A stretch of 64,000 bases of DNA, taken from Geomobilibacter sp964432205 (GTDB lineage Bacteria; Desulfobacterota; Desulfuromonadia; Geobacterales; DSM-12255). The DNA lies in NCBI GenBank assembly GCA_964432205.1, contig CAYSMK010000022.1, positions 20,733 to 84,732 on the forward strand, written 5' to 3'. Under the pieces are notes generated by a model, which worked only from the letters and a program-made list of their open reading frames with translations, was not told where the DNA came from and ran no database searches. The position numbers and the translations under genes were made by a program. Positions 18,097-25,609 of this stretch are shown piece after piece (position 1 is the first letter of the stretch; the number at the start of each line of letters is the position of its first letter).

Positions 18097-18930
18097 ATGA
18101 CGACGAAGAGCGAATGGGTAAGTGTGGGGGCGCTTGGCGAGGCCTTTCGACCCGATAACAACAGCCTGGAGCATGTTGCCGATCTCGGCGGCAACTGCTT
18201 CGCACTCAGTTTTGAAAATGGGTGGTCAGTAGAGTACCATTTTCTCGATGCCCATACCTTGAAGTGGGAAACAACGCGTGGCGCGGGGGTGGGCGATAGA
18301 TCGGAAGAGGTCTACACCGCCACCAGACCGCGTGACGGGATCTACTTCGTCGATTTCGTCAAATCGAAAGATCGGGCGACCAGTGTTTCCCTGGTGTTTG
18401 ACTTCAACAGAAGCGTCTGCAGCGCCGTGATCGGCGAAATGCCGTCCGGGGAGGAAGCGCAAGAGCCCTTCCTGCAGAAGATCGGTCAGGGGAAACGACT
18501 GACGAGCGTCAAGGCAACCATTCTGCGGGGAACCATCGGCAAGCCCTTTTCCGCTGCCGAGCCCCATCATGAAATCACCTCCGAGCTGATCGGCAAGCAG
18601 GTGCAGTACGTATACAGCCCAACCGAAACCTACGAACACATCTACCTGAATCCCGAGTTCTATACCTGGCACTGCATCAAGGGGATCGAACGAGGGCTCT
18701 GCGACACCGACCTTTGTCACTATTTCAGAATCGACCAAGAGCTGTATCTCTTCGTATGGCAGGAGAAGATCGTGCCGACGCTGGGTGTTGTGATGATAGA
18801 CCTGAAGAAATTCAAAACCACGGGCAAGATCTTCGGATATACCGGCAATGATTTTCAGGCACTCACAAACTTCAGCGTGGGGGCATTCGCCACCATCATC
18901 AACACGGTTCCCACCGAGGCCATGCCATGA
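18097..18930 (+). CDS. moaF: MoaF family protein
   Basis: A 277-residue protein matching the two-domain MoaF family: an N-terminal lipocalin-like half (WSVEYHFLDAHTLKWE near 45-60) and a C-terminal half (SPTETYEHIYLN, then WHCIKGIERGL near 170-205). MoaF was named from the monoamine-regulated locus of Klebsiella; its biochemical role is not established. AAGGAGAT lies 6 bp before ATG 18097; the upstream in-frame ATG 18070 has no such site. Its TGA overlaps the next ATG, so it is coupled to the SDR gene. The context supports a part in amine catabolism. Confidence 0.8.
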   Translation: MTTKSEWVSVGALGEAFRPDNNSLEHVADLGGNCFALSFENGWSVEYHFLDAHTLKWETTRGAGVGDRSEEVYTATRPRDGIYFVDFVKSKDRATSVSLVFDFNRSVCSAVIGEMPSGEEAQEPFLQKIGQGKRLTSVKATILRGTIGKPFSAAEPHHEITSELIGKQVQYVYSPTETYEHIYLNPEFYTWHCIKGIERGLCDTDLCHYFRIDQELYLFVWQEKIVPTLGVVMIDLKKFKTTGKIFGYTGNDFQALTNFSVGAFATIINTVPTEAMP

Positions 18931-19718
18931 ACAGGTATCGGGTTCCTCTCCAATTCACCGGCAAAGTGGCAGTCGTCACCGGCGCCGGTCAGGGAATCGG
19001 CAGGGCAATAGCTCTGACGTTTGCCGCTCATCAGGCCACGGTGGTCGTTTCGGACCTCAATGAAGAGCGGGCCGGTGCGGTGGCTGAAGAGATAAATGCC
19101 GCCGGGGGGTGCGCCATCCCGGTAAAAGCGGATGTGTCGAGTTCGGAGGATATCACCGCACTTATCCACCGGGCCATCGGCCTGAACAACGGGCTGGATA
19201 TCCTCATCCACAATGCCGGCTATTTCCCCCGGATGCCTCTTGAGGAGATAACGCCACAGGTATTGGATATGACGCTGAGCGTGAACCTGAAGGCGGCCTT
19301 CTGGCTCACCCAGGCCGCGCTTCCCTTTCTGAAACAGAGTCCGTGTGGGCGGATAGTGGTGACCTCTTCCGTTACGGGTCCCCGCGTTGCCTATCCCGGT
19401 CTGGCGCATTACGCCGCGTCCAAGGCCGGACTGAACGGGTTCATACGGTCGGCGGCCCTTGAACTGGCACAACACCGGATAACCGTCAACGGCGTGGAAC
19501 CGGGGATGATCGGTACCTCTGCCGCCGAATCCCTGGGGGATGCCGGTTTCCAGCATGACCTTGCCGGAGGGGTGCCGCTCGGACGGCTTGGCAACCCGGA
19601 GGAGATAGCCTCAGCCATGCTCTTTCTCGCCTCTGAATCGGCATCGTACATAACCGGGCAGACCATCATCGTCGATGGCGGTGCAATGCTTCCCGAAACA
19701 AAGGCGGCCTTCCCATGA
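18927..19718 (+). CDS. Short-chain dehydrogenase/reductase 1
   Basis: A 263-residue classical SDR: cofactor loop TGAGQGIG near 18-25, HNAGY near 95, catalytic Ser near VTSSVTG, and YAASK at about 160-164. The acidic residue after strand 2 (VVSDLNEE) favours NAD. It would oxidise or reduce a hydroxy/keto intermediate. The ATG overlaps the moaF stop (ATGA) and the stop overlaps the next SDR start, so moaF and both SDR genes form a tightly coupled set. Confidence 0.88.
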   Translation: MNRYRVPLQFTGKVAVVTGAGQGIGRAIALTFAAHQATVVVSDLNEERAGAVAEEINAAGGCAIPVKADVSSSEDITALIHRAIGLNNGLDILIHNAGYFPRMPLEEITPQVLDMTLSVNLKAAFWLTQAALPFLKQSPCGRIVVTSSVTGPRVAYPGLAHYAASKAGLNGFIRSAALELAQHRITVNGVEPGMIGTSAAESLGDAGFQHDLAGGVPLGRLGNPEEIASAMLFLASESASYITGQTIIVDGGAMLPETKAAFP

Positions 19719-20524
19719 GCGTCCAAGGCAAAATCGCACTGATAACGGGTGGGGGGACGGGGATCGGGGAAGCCTGCGCCCGGAGGCTCTGCCGTGAAGG
19801 TGCCCGCGTGGTGCTCACCGGCAGGCGCCGGGAGCCGTTGGAGACGGTTGCCCGTGAAACGGGGAGCATGGCGATCGTGGGGGACGCGGCCAGTACCTCG
19901 GACATGCGCAGGGTCGTTGCCGAGGTGAAAGGGGCCTGCGGCGGGCTCGATATTCTTATTGCCAGTGCCGGCGGACATGGCTACGGAAGCGCCACCGACA
20001 CCGACGATGCCGCCTGGCAGCTGAGCACGGACGCGAACCTGAACAGTGCCTTCGTGGCGGCCCGGGAATCTCTCCCGCTTCTGATGGAGCGTCAGGGGGT
20101 CATCCTGCTGGTTTCGTCCATTGCCGGCCTCGTGGCCGGGCCCGAGGTCTGCGGCTACACGACGATGAAGCATGCCCTGATCGGCCTGACACGGTCTCTG
20201 GCCCGCGATTACGGCCCTGAGGGAGTACGGGTCAATGCCCTCTGTCCGGGATGGGTCCGTACTCCCATGGCCGACGAGGAGATGAAGGTGCTCATGGAAC
20301 GTCACGGCATCTCCCTGGATGAGGCGTATCGACTGGTCACCGCCGATGTGCCGTTACGGCGGCCTGCCTCGGCTGAAGAAATTGCCGCGGCGGCCCAGTT
20401 CCTCGTCTCCGCTGAAGCATCGATCATTACCGGCGCGGTTATCACCGCCGATGGCGGCGCCACAGTGGTGGACGTGCCGACACTCGCATTTTCCCGAGGG
20501 TTACTTGACCATGAAGCAGTCTGA
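19715..20524 (+). CDS. Short-chain dehydrogenase/reductase 2
   Basis: A 269-residue SDR with TGGGTGIG near 11-18, ASAGG in place of NNAG, VSSIAG, and YTTMK as the catalytic Tyr-Lys pair. TGRRREP after strand 2 suggests NADP preference, unlike its neighbour. Paired SDRs of differing cofactor preference may catalyse an inversion or a two-step oxidation. The ATG overlaps the previous stop by four bases. The last 14 bases overlap the start of the truncated LuxR reading frame. Confidence 0.87.
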   Translation: MSVQGKIALITGGGTGIGEACARRLCREGARVVLTGRRREPLETVARETGSMAIVGDAASTSDMRRVVAEVKGACGGLDILIASAGGHGYGSATDTDDAAWQLSTDANLNSAFVAARESLPLLMERQGVILLVSSIAGLVAGPEVCGYTTMKHALIGLTRSLARDYGPEGVRVNALCPGWVRTPMADEEMKVLMERHGISLDEAYRLVTADVPLRRPASAEEIAAAAQFLVSAEASIITGAVITADGGATVVDVPTLAFSRGLLDHEAV

Positions 20525-20972
20525 ATCGATGAACAACGGGAGAGGGAAGCGGGCCGAGAACCGCCGCTGGCTCAGGGAAGAGATTAACCCGCATGATGAC
20601 CTGGAAGAGAAGATGTTTGCCAACACCACATATATTCTTGCGCCCATGGTTGACAAGCTCAAGCGCGGTCTCAGCAAAAGCGAACTCCTGCCCTATGTTG
20701 ACGGGATCGAATCGGTAATCAACAATCTCGGTTCAGAGGGTGCTCAGCGGCTCGGCATAAACGGTTACGGCCTTACTCCAAAAGAGATTCAAATTGCGGT
20801 CATGATCAAGGTAGGTAAGACAACCAAGGAAATTGCAGAATGCCTTCATATCTCGACGGACAGCATAGATTTCCATCGCAAGAACATCCGCACAAAACTT
20901 GGTTATAAAAACAAAGGCGTCAACCTACAGGCTGCTCTTTCCTCTCTGTTTTCAAATAGCACCCCACACTGA
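20511..20972 (+). CDS. Truncated LuxR-type DNA-binding protein without PAS domain
   Basis: A 153-residue open frame. Its first roughly 28 residues (MKQSESMNNGRGKRAENRR...) are unrelated to the full-length regulator; the rest, from DLEEKMFANT to the stop, is identical to the C-terminal 125 residues of the protein at 11599-12540. It keeps the whole LuxR helix-turn-helix and part of the coiled coil. GAGGG lies about 10 bp before ATG 20511 and the start overlaps the SDR stop, so translation is plausible. It could act as an unregulated or competing DNA-binding protein, or simply be a duplication scar. Confidence 0.6.
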   Translation: MKQSESMNNGRGKRAENRRWLREEINPHDDLEEKMFANTTYILAPMVDKLKRGLSKSELLPYVDGIESVINNLGSEGAQRLGINGYGLTPKEIQIAVMIKVGKTTKEIAECLHISTDSIDFHRKNIRTKLGYKNKGVNLQAALSSLFSNSTPH

Positions 20973-21219
20973 TGTCCTGACAAACCTCACGCCCTCAGCT
21001 GCAGCAAAGAAATGCAACACAATAAGCATGTTACAATCCATACAGGAAACGTCGCATTCCGTTTTGGTCCTTCGTGTCACCACCCACGGATTGAGCCTAG
21101 TGGTAGCTAACCCCCCCCATTTGGTTACTGTTTTTCTCCCATTCAATTTCGGCTAAATCACAACTATATTTATCGAAACGATATTCTATTTTAATTTTTT
21201 TCTCAAAAAGGATGCCTAT
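20593..21219 (+). repeat. 627-bp direct repeat, copy 2
   Basis: This is the partner of 12161-12787 in the same orientation, with about four differences by eye: one in the coding part and the rest in the AT-rich tail. Upstream it joins the end of the second SDR gene; downstream it joins the leader of the first DUF1302 gene. A crossover between the copies would delete 8,432 bp and leave an intact luxR directly upstream of the DUF1302 module. Confidence 0.95.
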
Positions 21220-21326
21220 CCATAGGGAAGGAGGTAAGGCTTCGGTTTGAATTTTTTGCATGGGTAAGTTTGTGACTATGGGGAATTCTACAGCAAAGCA
21301 GTGAAAATCGATCAAGGAGGTGCGGA

Positions 21327-23081
21327 ATGGGAGTGTGGAAAAAGAGAACACAACAATTACAACTACTTATGCCTGTCAGACTAGACGGTATTGCATTGGT
21401 TGTTGCGTCTGTATTGGCGGCAAGCGGCAGTGCCTGTGCATTTGAAATTCCGACCGGAAACGATGATGTCAAACTTCGTTGGGACAATACCTTCCGCTAT
21501 ACCTTGTCACAGCGCCTGAAGGGGCAGAACAGGGACATTCTCAACAGTCCCCAGAACGATGACGGCGACCGCAACTTTGACGTGGGTATCGTCTCCAACC
21601 GTCTTGACCTCCTCTCCGAAATGGATATGGCATACAAGAAGAACTATGGGGTCCGTTTCAGCGGCGCCCTTTGGTATGACCCCAGATACAGGGCCTCACT
21701 GGATAACAAATCTCCCGCCACCTCGAACCATCTGGAAAACGGAGCACCGGCAACCGGCCTTGGCTCATATACCAAGGATCGTTTTGCCGGCCCGAACGGC
21801 GAGCTTCTGGACGCATTCGCCTATGCCAGGATCGACGCCGGAGAGGTGCCGATCAACCTGCGTGTAGGGCGGCACACCGTGTACTGGGGTGAAAGCATGT
21901 TTGCGTATGGCGGCAATCACGGCATCTCCTACGGACAATCGCCGGTCGACCTGGGGAAGGCCCTGGCACAGCCGGGCATTGAACTGAAGGAGCTGTTCCG
22001 TCCCCTGAATCAGGTTTCCGTTCAGGTGCAGCCCACCACTACACTCTCTTTAGCGGCTCAATACTATCTTCAGTGGGAGTCGAACACCTTTCCTGAGACG
22101 GGCAGCTATCTTGGCATGATCGATCCGTACATGAATGGCGCCGAATCCGTCTGGACCCCGCCCCCTCCCATCTCCGGCGGCCCTATGCGCTATGGCGGCG
22201 ATATTACCCCGAAAAATGCCCGGGACTGGGGTCTTTCCGCCCGTTGGAGCCCCGAATGGCTGGACGGCACCCTCGGTTTCTACTATCGCAACTTCTCCGA
22301 CAAGGGACCGCAACTGCTTGTAGATGCCAGCCACGCCGGTCCGACCACCATGCCGACGTATCGTTTCGCCTATGCCTCCGACATAGATTTATACGGGATC
22401 AGCCTGTCGAAGAGCATTCTCGGCATCAGCGTCGGGTCCGAGATCTCCTATCGCAGGAATATGCCTCTGTTCAGCAATGAGGGGGTTAACGCGCCGGTAG
22501 TCGGAATACCCGGTTCACCGGTCCCCGGTTCCGGAGATACGGCCGGAGCGCGCGGCGATACCATACACGCGGTGATCAATTTCCTGGGCCTGCTGTCGAA
22601 GAGCCCGCTGTTTGACAGCGCGTCCTGGATTACAGAGTTTACCTACAGCCGTTGGAATCGTGTCAGTCAGGGAAATCAATATTTCCTCGGTCGCGATGGC
22701 TATACCGGCCTCGATCGTGTCACGAAGGACAACGTAACGGGCGCTTTGAACTTTGCGCCACAATGGTTCCAGGTATTCCCGGGCGTTGATCTCACGATGC
22801 CGCTCAGCATCTCCTCGGGCCTGTACGGGACCTCGGCAATTAAAGGCGGCGGCGCCAAGGGGAACGGCAGCTACAGCGCCGGTCTTTCCTTCGATGTCTT
22901 CGCCAAGTACAAGGTGGATCTCACCTATGCAGCCTTCTTCGGCAACTATGGGGTCGATGCCACCGGCGGGATTCCCGGTCCCGGAGATGCTGCGCCGGGC
23001 GCCAGGACCGGGGCCGGAGACATTTACGGCCTACTCAAGGACCGCGACCTGCTTTCCCTGACGTTAAAGGGTACATTCTAG
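21327..23081 (+). CDS. DUF1302 outer-membrane protein, module copy 1
   Basis: A 584-residue exported protein with an N-terminal signal segment ending near ACAFEIP (about residue 38) and a beta-rich body full of alternating aromatic and polar residues. It ends LSLTLKGTF; the final Phe is the usual C-terminal signal of outer-membrane barrels. DUF1302 proteins occur in loci for hydrophobic substrates (sterols, terpenes, aromatics) and are thought to help passage across the outer membrane; this is not proven. AAGGAGGTG precedes the ATG. It is the first of four linked genes (DUF1302, DUF1329, YCF48-like, MMPL). The paralog at 33585 is very similar; one visible difference is an insert in the TPPPPISGG region. 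Confidence 0.85.
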   Translation: MGVWKKRTQQLQLLMPVRLDGIALVVASVLAASGSACAFEIPTGNDDVKLRWDNTFRYTLSQRLKGQNRDILNSPQNDDGDRNFDVGIVSNRLDLLSEMDMAYKKNYGVRFSGALWYDPRYRASLDNKSPATSNHLENGAPATGLGSYTKDRFAGPNGELLDAFAYARIDAGEVPINLRVGRHTVYWGESMFAYGGNHGISYGQSPVDLGKALAQPGIELKELFRPLNQVSVQVQPTTTLSLAAQYYLQWESNTFPETGSYLGMIDPYMNGAESVWTPPPPISGGPMRYGGDITPKNARDWGLSARWSPEWLDGTLGFYYRNFSDKGPQLLVDASHAGPTTMPTYRFAYASDIDLYGISLSKSILGISVGSEISYRRNMPLFSNEGVNAPVVGIPGSPVPGSGDTAGARGDTIHAVINFLGLLSKSPLFDSASWITEFTYSRWNRVSQGNQYFLGRDGYTGLDRVTKDNVTGALNFAPQWFQVFPGVDLTMPLSISSGLYGTSAIKGGGAKGNGSYSAGLSFDVFAKYKVDLTYAAFFGNYGVDATGGIPGPGDAAPGARTGAGDIYGLLKDRDLLSLTLKGTF

Positions 23082-23097
23082 AAAAAGGAGAAACAGT

Positions 23098-24450
23098 ATG
23101 AAGATGCGCAAGGGATTACTCACTGTAGGCTTGGTGCTGGCCTATGCGGGAGCCGCCCTGGGGGCGGTCACTTCCGAAGAAGCGAAAAAGCTCGGCACGA
23201 CGCTGACGGGTGTGGGGGCCGAAATGGCCGGGAATAAGGACGGATCGATTCCCGCCTATACGGGCGGACTTACTACGCCTCCAGCAAGCTATAAGAAAGG
23301 CTCCGGCGTTCGCCCCGACCCGTTCGCCGGAGAAAAGCCGCAGTACTCCATTAACGCCAAGAATATGGCCCAGTATTCCGACAAGCTTACCGAGGGGGCC
23401 AAGGCCTTGATGAAGAAGTATCCGTCATACCGGGTCGATGTCTATAAGACCCACCGGACGGCGGCGTTTCCCAAGTTCGTCCTGGAGAACACGGCAAAAA
23501 ATGCCGTCAAGGCGAAGACCGCCAATGGTGGTTTGACGATGACGGGAGCCCATGCCGGCTATCCGTTCCCCATCCCCCAGAACGGTTATGAGGCCATGTG
23601 GAACCATCTGGTGCGTTACAACGGCCAGGCCGCGGAAGTGAAATACAATTCGTTCACCGTGGATTCCGCCGGTCATGCGACCCTGCAGACCGAAGGAGAC
23701 GTCTGCCAGGATTTTCCGTATTACGATGTGAACAAACCTGATTCCAAAAGCTATTACATGTTCAAGCAGGCTAACACGGGGCCGGCTCGTCGGGCCGGCG
23801 AGGCGCTGCTGTTTATTGACCCGGTCGATTTTTTTCATAATGAAAGGCGGGCCTGGTCGTACCTGCCCGGCCAACGGCGCGTAAAACTGGCCCCCGATCT
23901 TTCCTTTGACACGCCCAATACAACCCTTGCCGGTGTCTCCACGTTTGACGAAATAGGTTTGTTCAACGGGTCTATGGAGCGCTACGATTTCAAGCTCGTT
24001 GGCAAGAAAGAGATAATCATACCGTACAACGACTACAAACTGGTCTATCACAGCAAATCAAGCGAACTGCTGAAACCGAACCATATCAATCCGGATACGA
24101 TCCGTTGGGAGTTGCATCGTGTCTGGGTCGTGGAGGCGACGCTGAAACCGGGCAAGCGCCATATCTACAGCAAGCGGCGCTTCTACCTGGATGAGGATAG
24201 TTGGGTTATTGCCGCGAGCGACTCATACGATGCCCGTGGGCAACTATATCGGACAGCTTTTGCTTTCATGACGCCGAGCTATGAAGTACCTGCCCCGTAT
24301 GCCGATGTCGTTTCCCACTATGATCTGAATAGCGGACAATACGCTCTCAACGCCTGGCCTGCCGCAAAAGGTGGCGGATTCCGCTACACCAAATCCTTGC
24401 CCGCGAAAGAGTGGACTCCGGATGCCTTGAGCGGCGCCGGTGTCCGCTGA
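23098..24450 (+). CDS. DUF1329 periplasmic protein, module copy 1
   Basis: A 450-residue protein with a cleavable signal peptide (about 1-22, ending ALGA-VT). The N-terminal part has EEAKKLGTTLTGVGAEMAGN and IPAYTGGLTTPP, hallmarks of DUF1329. The family is related in fold to LolB/LolA-like lipid carriers, so a role in moving a hydrophobic molecule through the periplasm between the DUF1302 barrel and the MMPL transporter is a reasonable inference. The gene starts 16 bp after the DUF1302 stop. The same-length paralog is at 35341. Confidence 0.85.
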   Translation: MKMRKGLLTVGLVLAYAGAALGAVTSEEAKKLGTTLTGVGAEMAGNKDGSIPAYTGGLTTPPASYKKGSGVRPDPFAGEKPQYSINAKNMAQYSDKLTEGAKALMKKYPSYRVDVYKTHRTAAFPKFVLENTAKNAVKAKTANGGLTMTGAHAGYPFPIPQNGYEAMWNHLVRYNGQAAEVKYNSFTVDSAGHATLQTEGDVCQDFPYYDVNKPDSKSYYMFKQANTGPARRAGEALLFIDPVDFFHNERRAWSYLPGQRRVKLAPDLSFDTPNTTLAGVSTFDEIGLFNGSMERYDFKLVGKKEIIIPYNDYKLVYHSKSSELLKPNHINPDTIRWELHRVWVVEATLKPGKRHIYSKRRFYLDEDSWVIAASDSYDARGQLYRTAFAFMTPSYEVPAPYADVVSHYDLNSGQYALNAWPAAKGGGFRYTKSLPAKEWTPDALSGAGVR

Positions 24451-24466
24451 TAGTTGACGAGCAGCA

Positions 24467-24492
24467 GCCCCCGGCGGTTGCCCGCCGGGGGC
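24467..24492 (+). promoter_or_regulatory. Intergenic mRNA hairpin between the DUF1329 and YCF48 genes, copy 1
   Basis: GCCCCCGGCGG-ttgc-CCGCCGGGGGC is a perfect 11-bp stem with a tetraloop and no T-run. The second module has a 14-bp perfect stem at the same place with a different outer stem. It may act as a processing or stability element, or a partial terminator setting relative expression of upstream and downstream genes. Confidence 0.7.
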
Positions 24493-24547
24493 GCCATTCA
24501 CAGACACATGAATGATTGAGAATTATTGACGAAGCCGAGGAGCAGAG

Positions 24548-25591
24548 ATGTACAACCGAACGATTATAATAGTGCTGCTGTCAGCGGTCATGGCGTTTCC
24601 CTCCATTGCCTGCGCCGCCGCTCCCTTCCAGGATGTGCTCGACGCTCCCTCTGTCCGGAGCGCGCTTGCCACCAAATCCATGCTCAATGGGGTCATAGTG
24701 ACCGGCAAGCGCCTGGTCGGGGTCGGCCAGCGCGGCCATATCGTCTTTTCGGACGACCGGGGAAAAAACTGGACACAGGCTGTTGCGCCGGTCAGTTCCG
24801 ACCTGTTGGCCGTGCATTTCCCGACTACCCAAAAAGGGTGGGCCGTGGGACACGACGGCGTAGTGCTGCACAGCGCCGACAGTGGTGCCACCTGGACCAA
24901 ACAATTTGACGGCCGTGTCGCCGCCAAGGTGATGGAGAACAGCTACCAGGGCGCTACGCCAGGCCTGAGGGCTGAGGTAAGAAAGATCGTCGACCAGGGA
25001 CCTGACAAACCGTTCCTCGATGTCTGGTTCGAAAACGAAAACACCGGGTTCATTGTGGGCGCCTTCAGCCTGATCTTCCGCACCACCGACGGCGGCAAGA
25101 GCTGGACCCCGTGGTACGACAGGATTGAAAACCCAAAGCGATTGCACCTGAATGCGATCCGCCCCGTAGGTGGCGAGCTGTTCATTACCGCCGAGCAGGG
25201 GACGGTTTTCAAGTTCGACCAAAAGCTGGGACGATTCAAGGCGATCAAGACCCCCTATATCGGCACATTCTTCGGGATAACGGGAAAACAGGGTGAGGTG
25301 ATTGCCTTCGGCATGCGCGGCAATGCGTATATCAGCCGTAATGGCGGTGTCAGCTGGCAGAAGATCGAGACCGGGGTGCCGGTAGGGCTGACAGGAGGTG
25401 TTGCGACCGAGGACGGCCGGATCGTGCTGGTGAGCCAGGGAGGGCACGTGCTGGTGAGTAGCGATAATGGCTCAAGCTTCAGCCAGATCAGGATTGAACT
25501 ACCGGTCCCGGCAGCCGCGGTCATCGCCCTTGACAGGGATACCCTCGCCTTGGCGGGTCCGCGTGGCGTGAAGATTCAATCGATTAAGTAA
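24548..25591 (+). CDS. YCF48-like beta-propeller protein, module copy 1
   Basis: A 347-residue exported protein with a signal peptide ending near ACAAAPF. It has repeated YCF48/BNR-type blades: GHIVFSDDRGKNWTQA, GVVLHSADSGATWTKQFDG, LIFRTTDGGKSWTPW, NAYISRNGGVSWQKIE and HVLVSSDNGSSF. This is a periplasmic seven-bladed-type propeller, in other systems an assembly or photosystem-II-stability scaffold (Ycf48/HCF136). Here it likely scaffolds the envelope complex of DUF1302, DUF1329 and MMPL proteins. GAGGAGCAGAG precedes the ATG. The paralog is at 36818-37861, and a fragment of a third relative lies at 12790. Confidence 0.85.
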   Translation: MYNRTIIIVLLSAVMAFPSIACAAAPFQDVLDAPSVRSALATKSMLNGVIVTGKRLVGVGQRGHIVFSDDRGKNWTQAVAPVSSDLLAVHFPTTQKGWAVGHDGVVLHSADSGATWTKQFDGRVAAKVMENSYQGATPGLRAEVRKIVDQGPDKPFLDVWFENENTGFIVGAFSLIFRTTDGGKSWTPWYDRIENPKRLHLNAIRPVGGELFITAEQGTVFKFDQKLGRFKAIKTPYIGTFFGITGKQGEVIAFGMRGNAYISRNGGVSWQKIETGVPVGLTGGVATEDGRIVLVSQGGHVLVSSDNGSSFSQIRIELPVPAAAVIALDRDTLALAGPRGVKIQSIK

Positions 25592-25609
25592 TCAACAGGG
25601 AGAGCGGAA

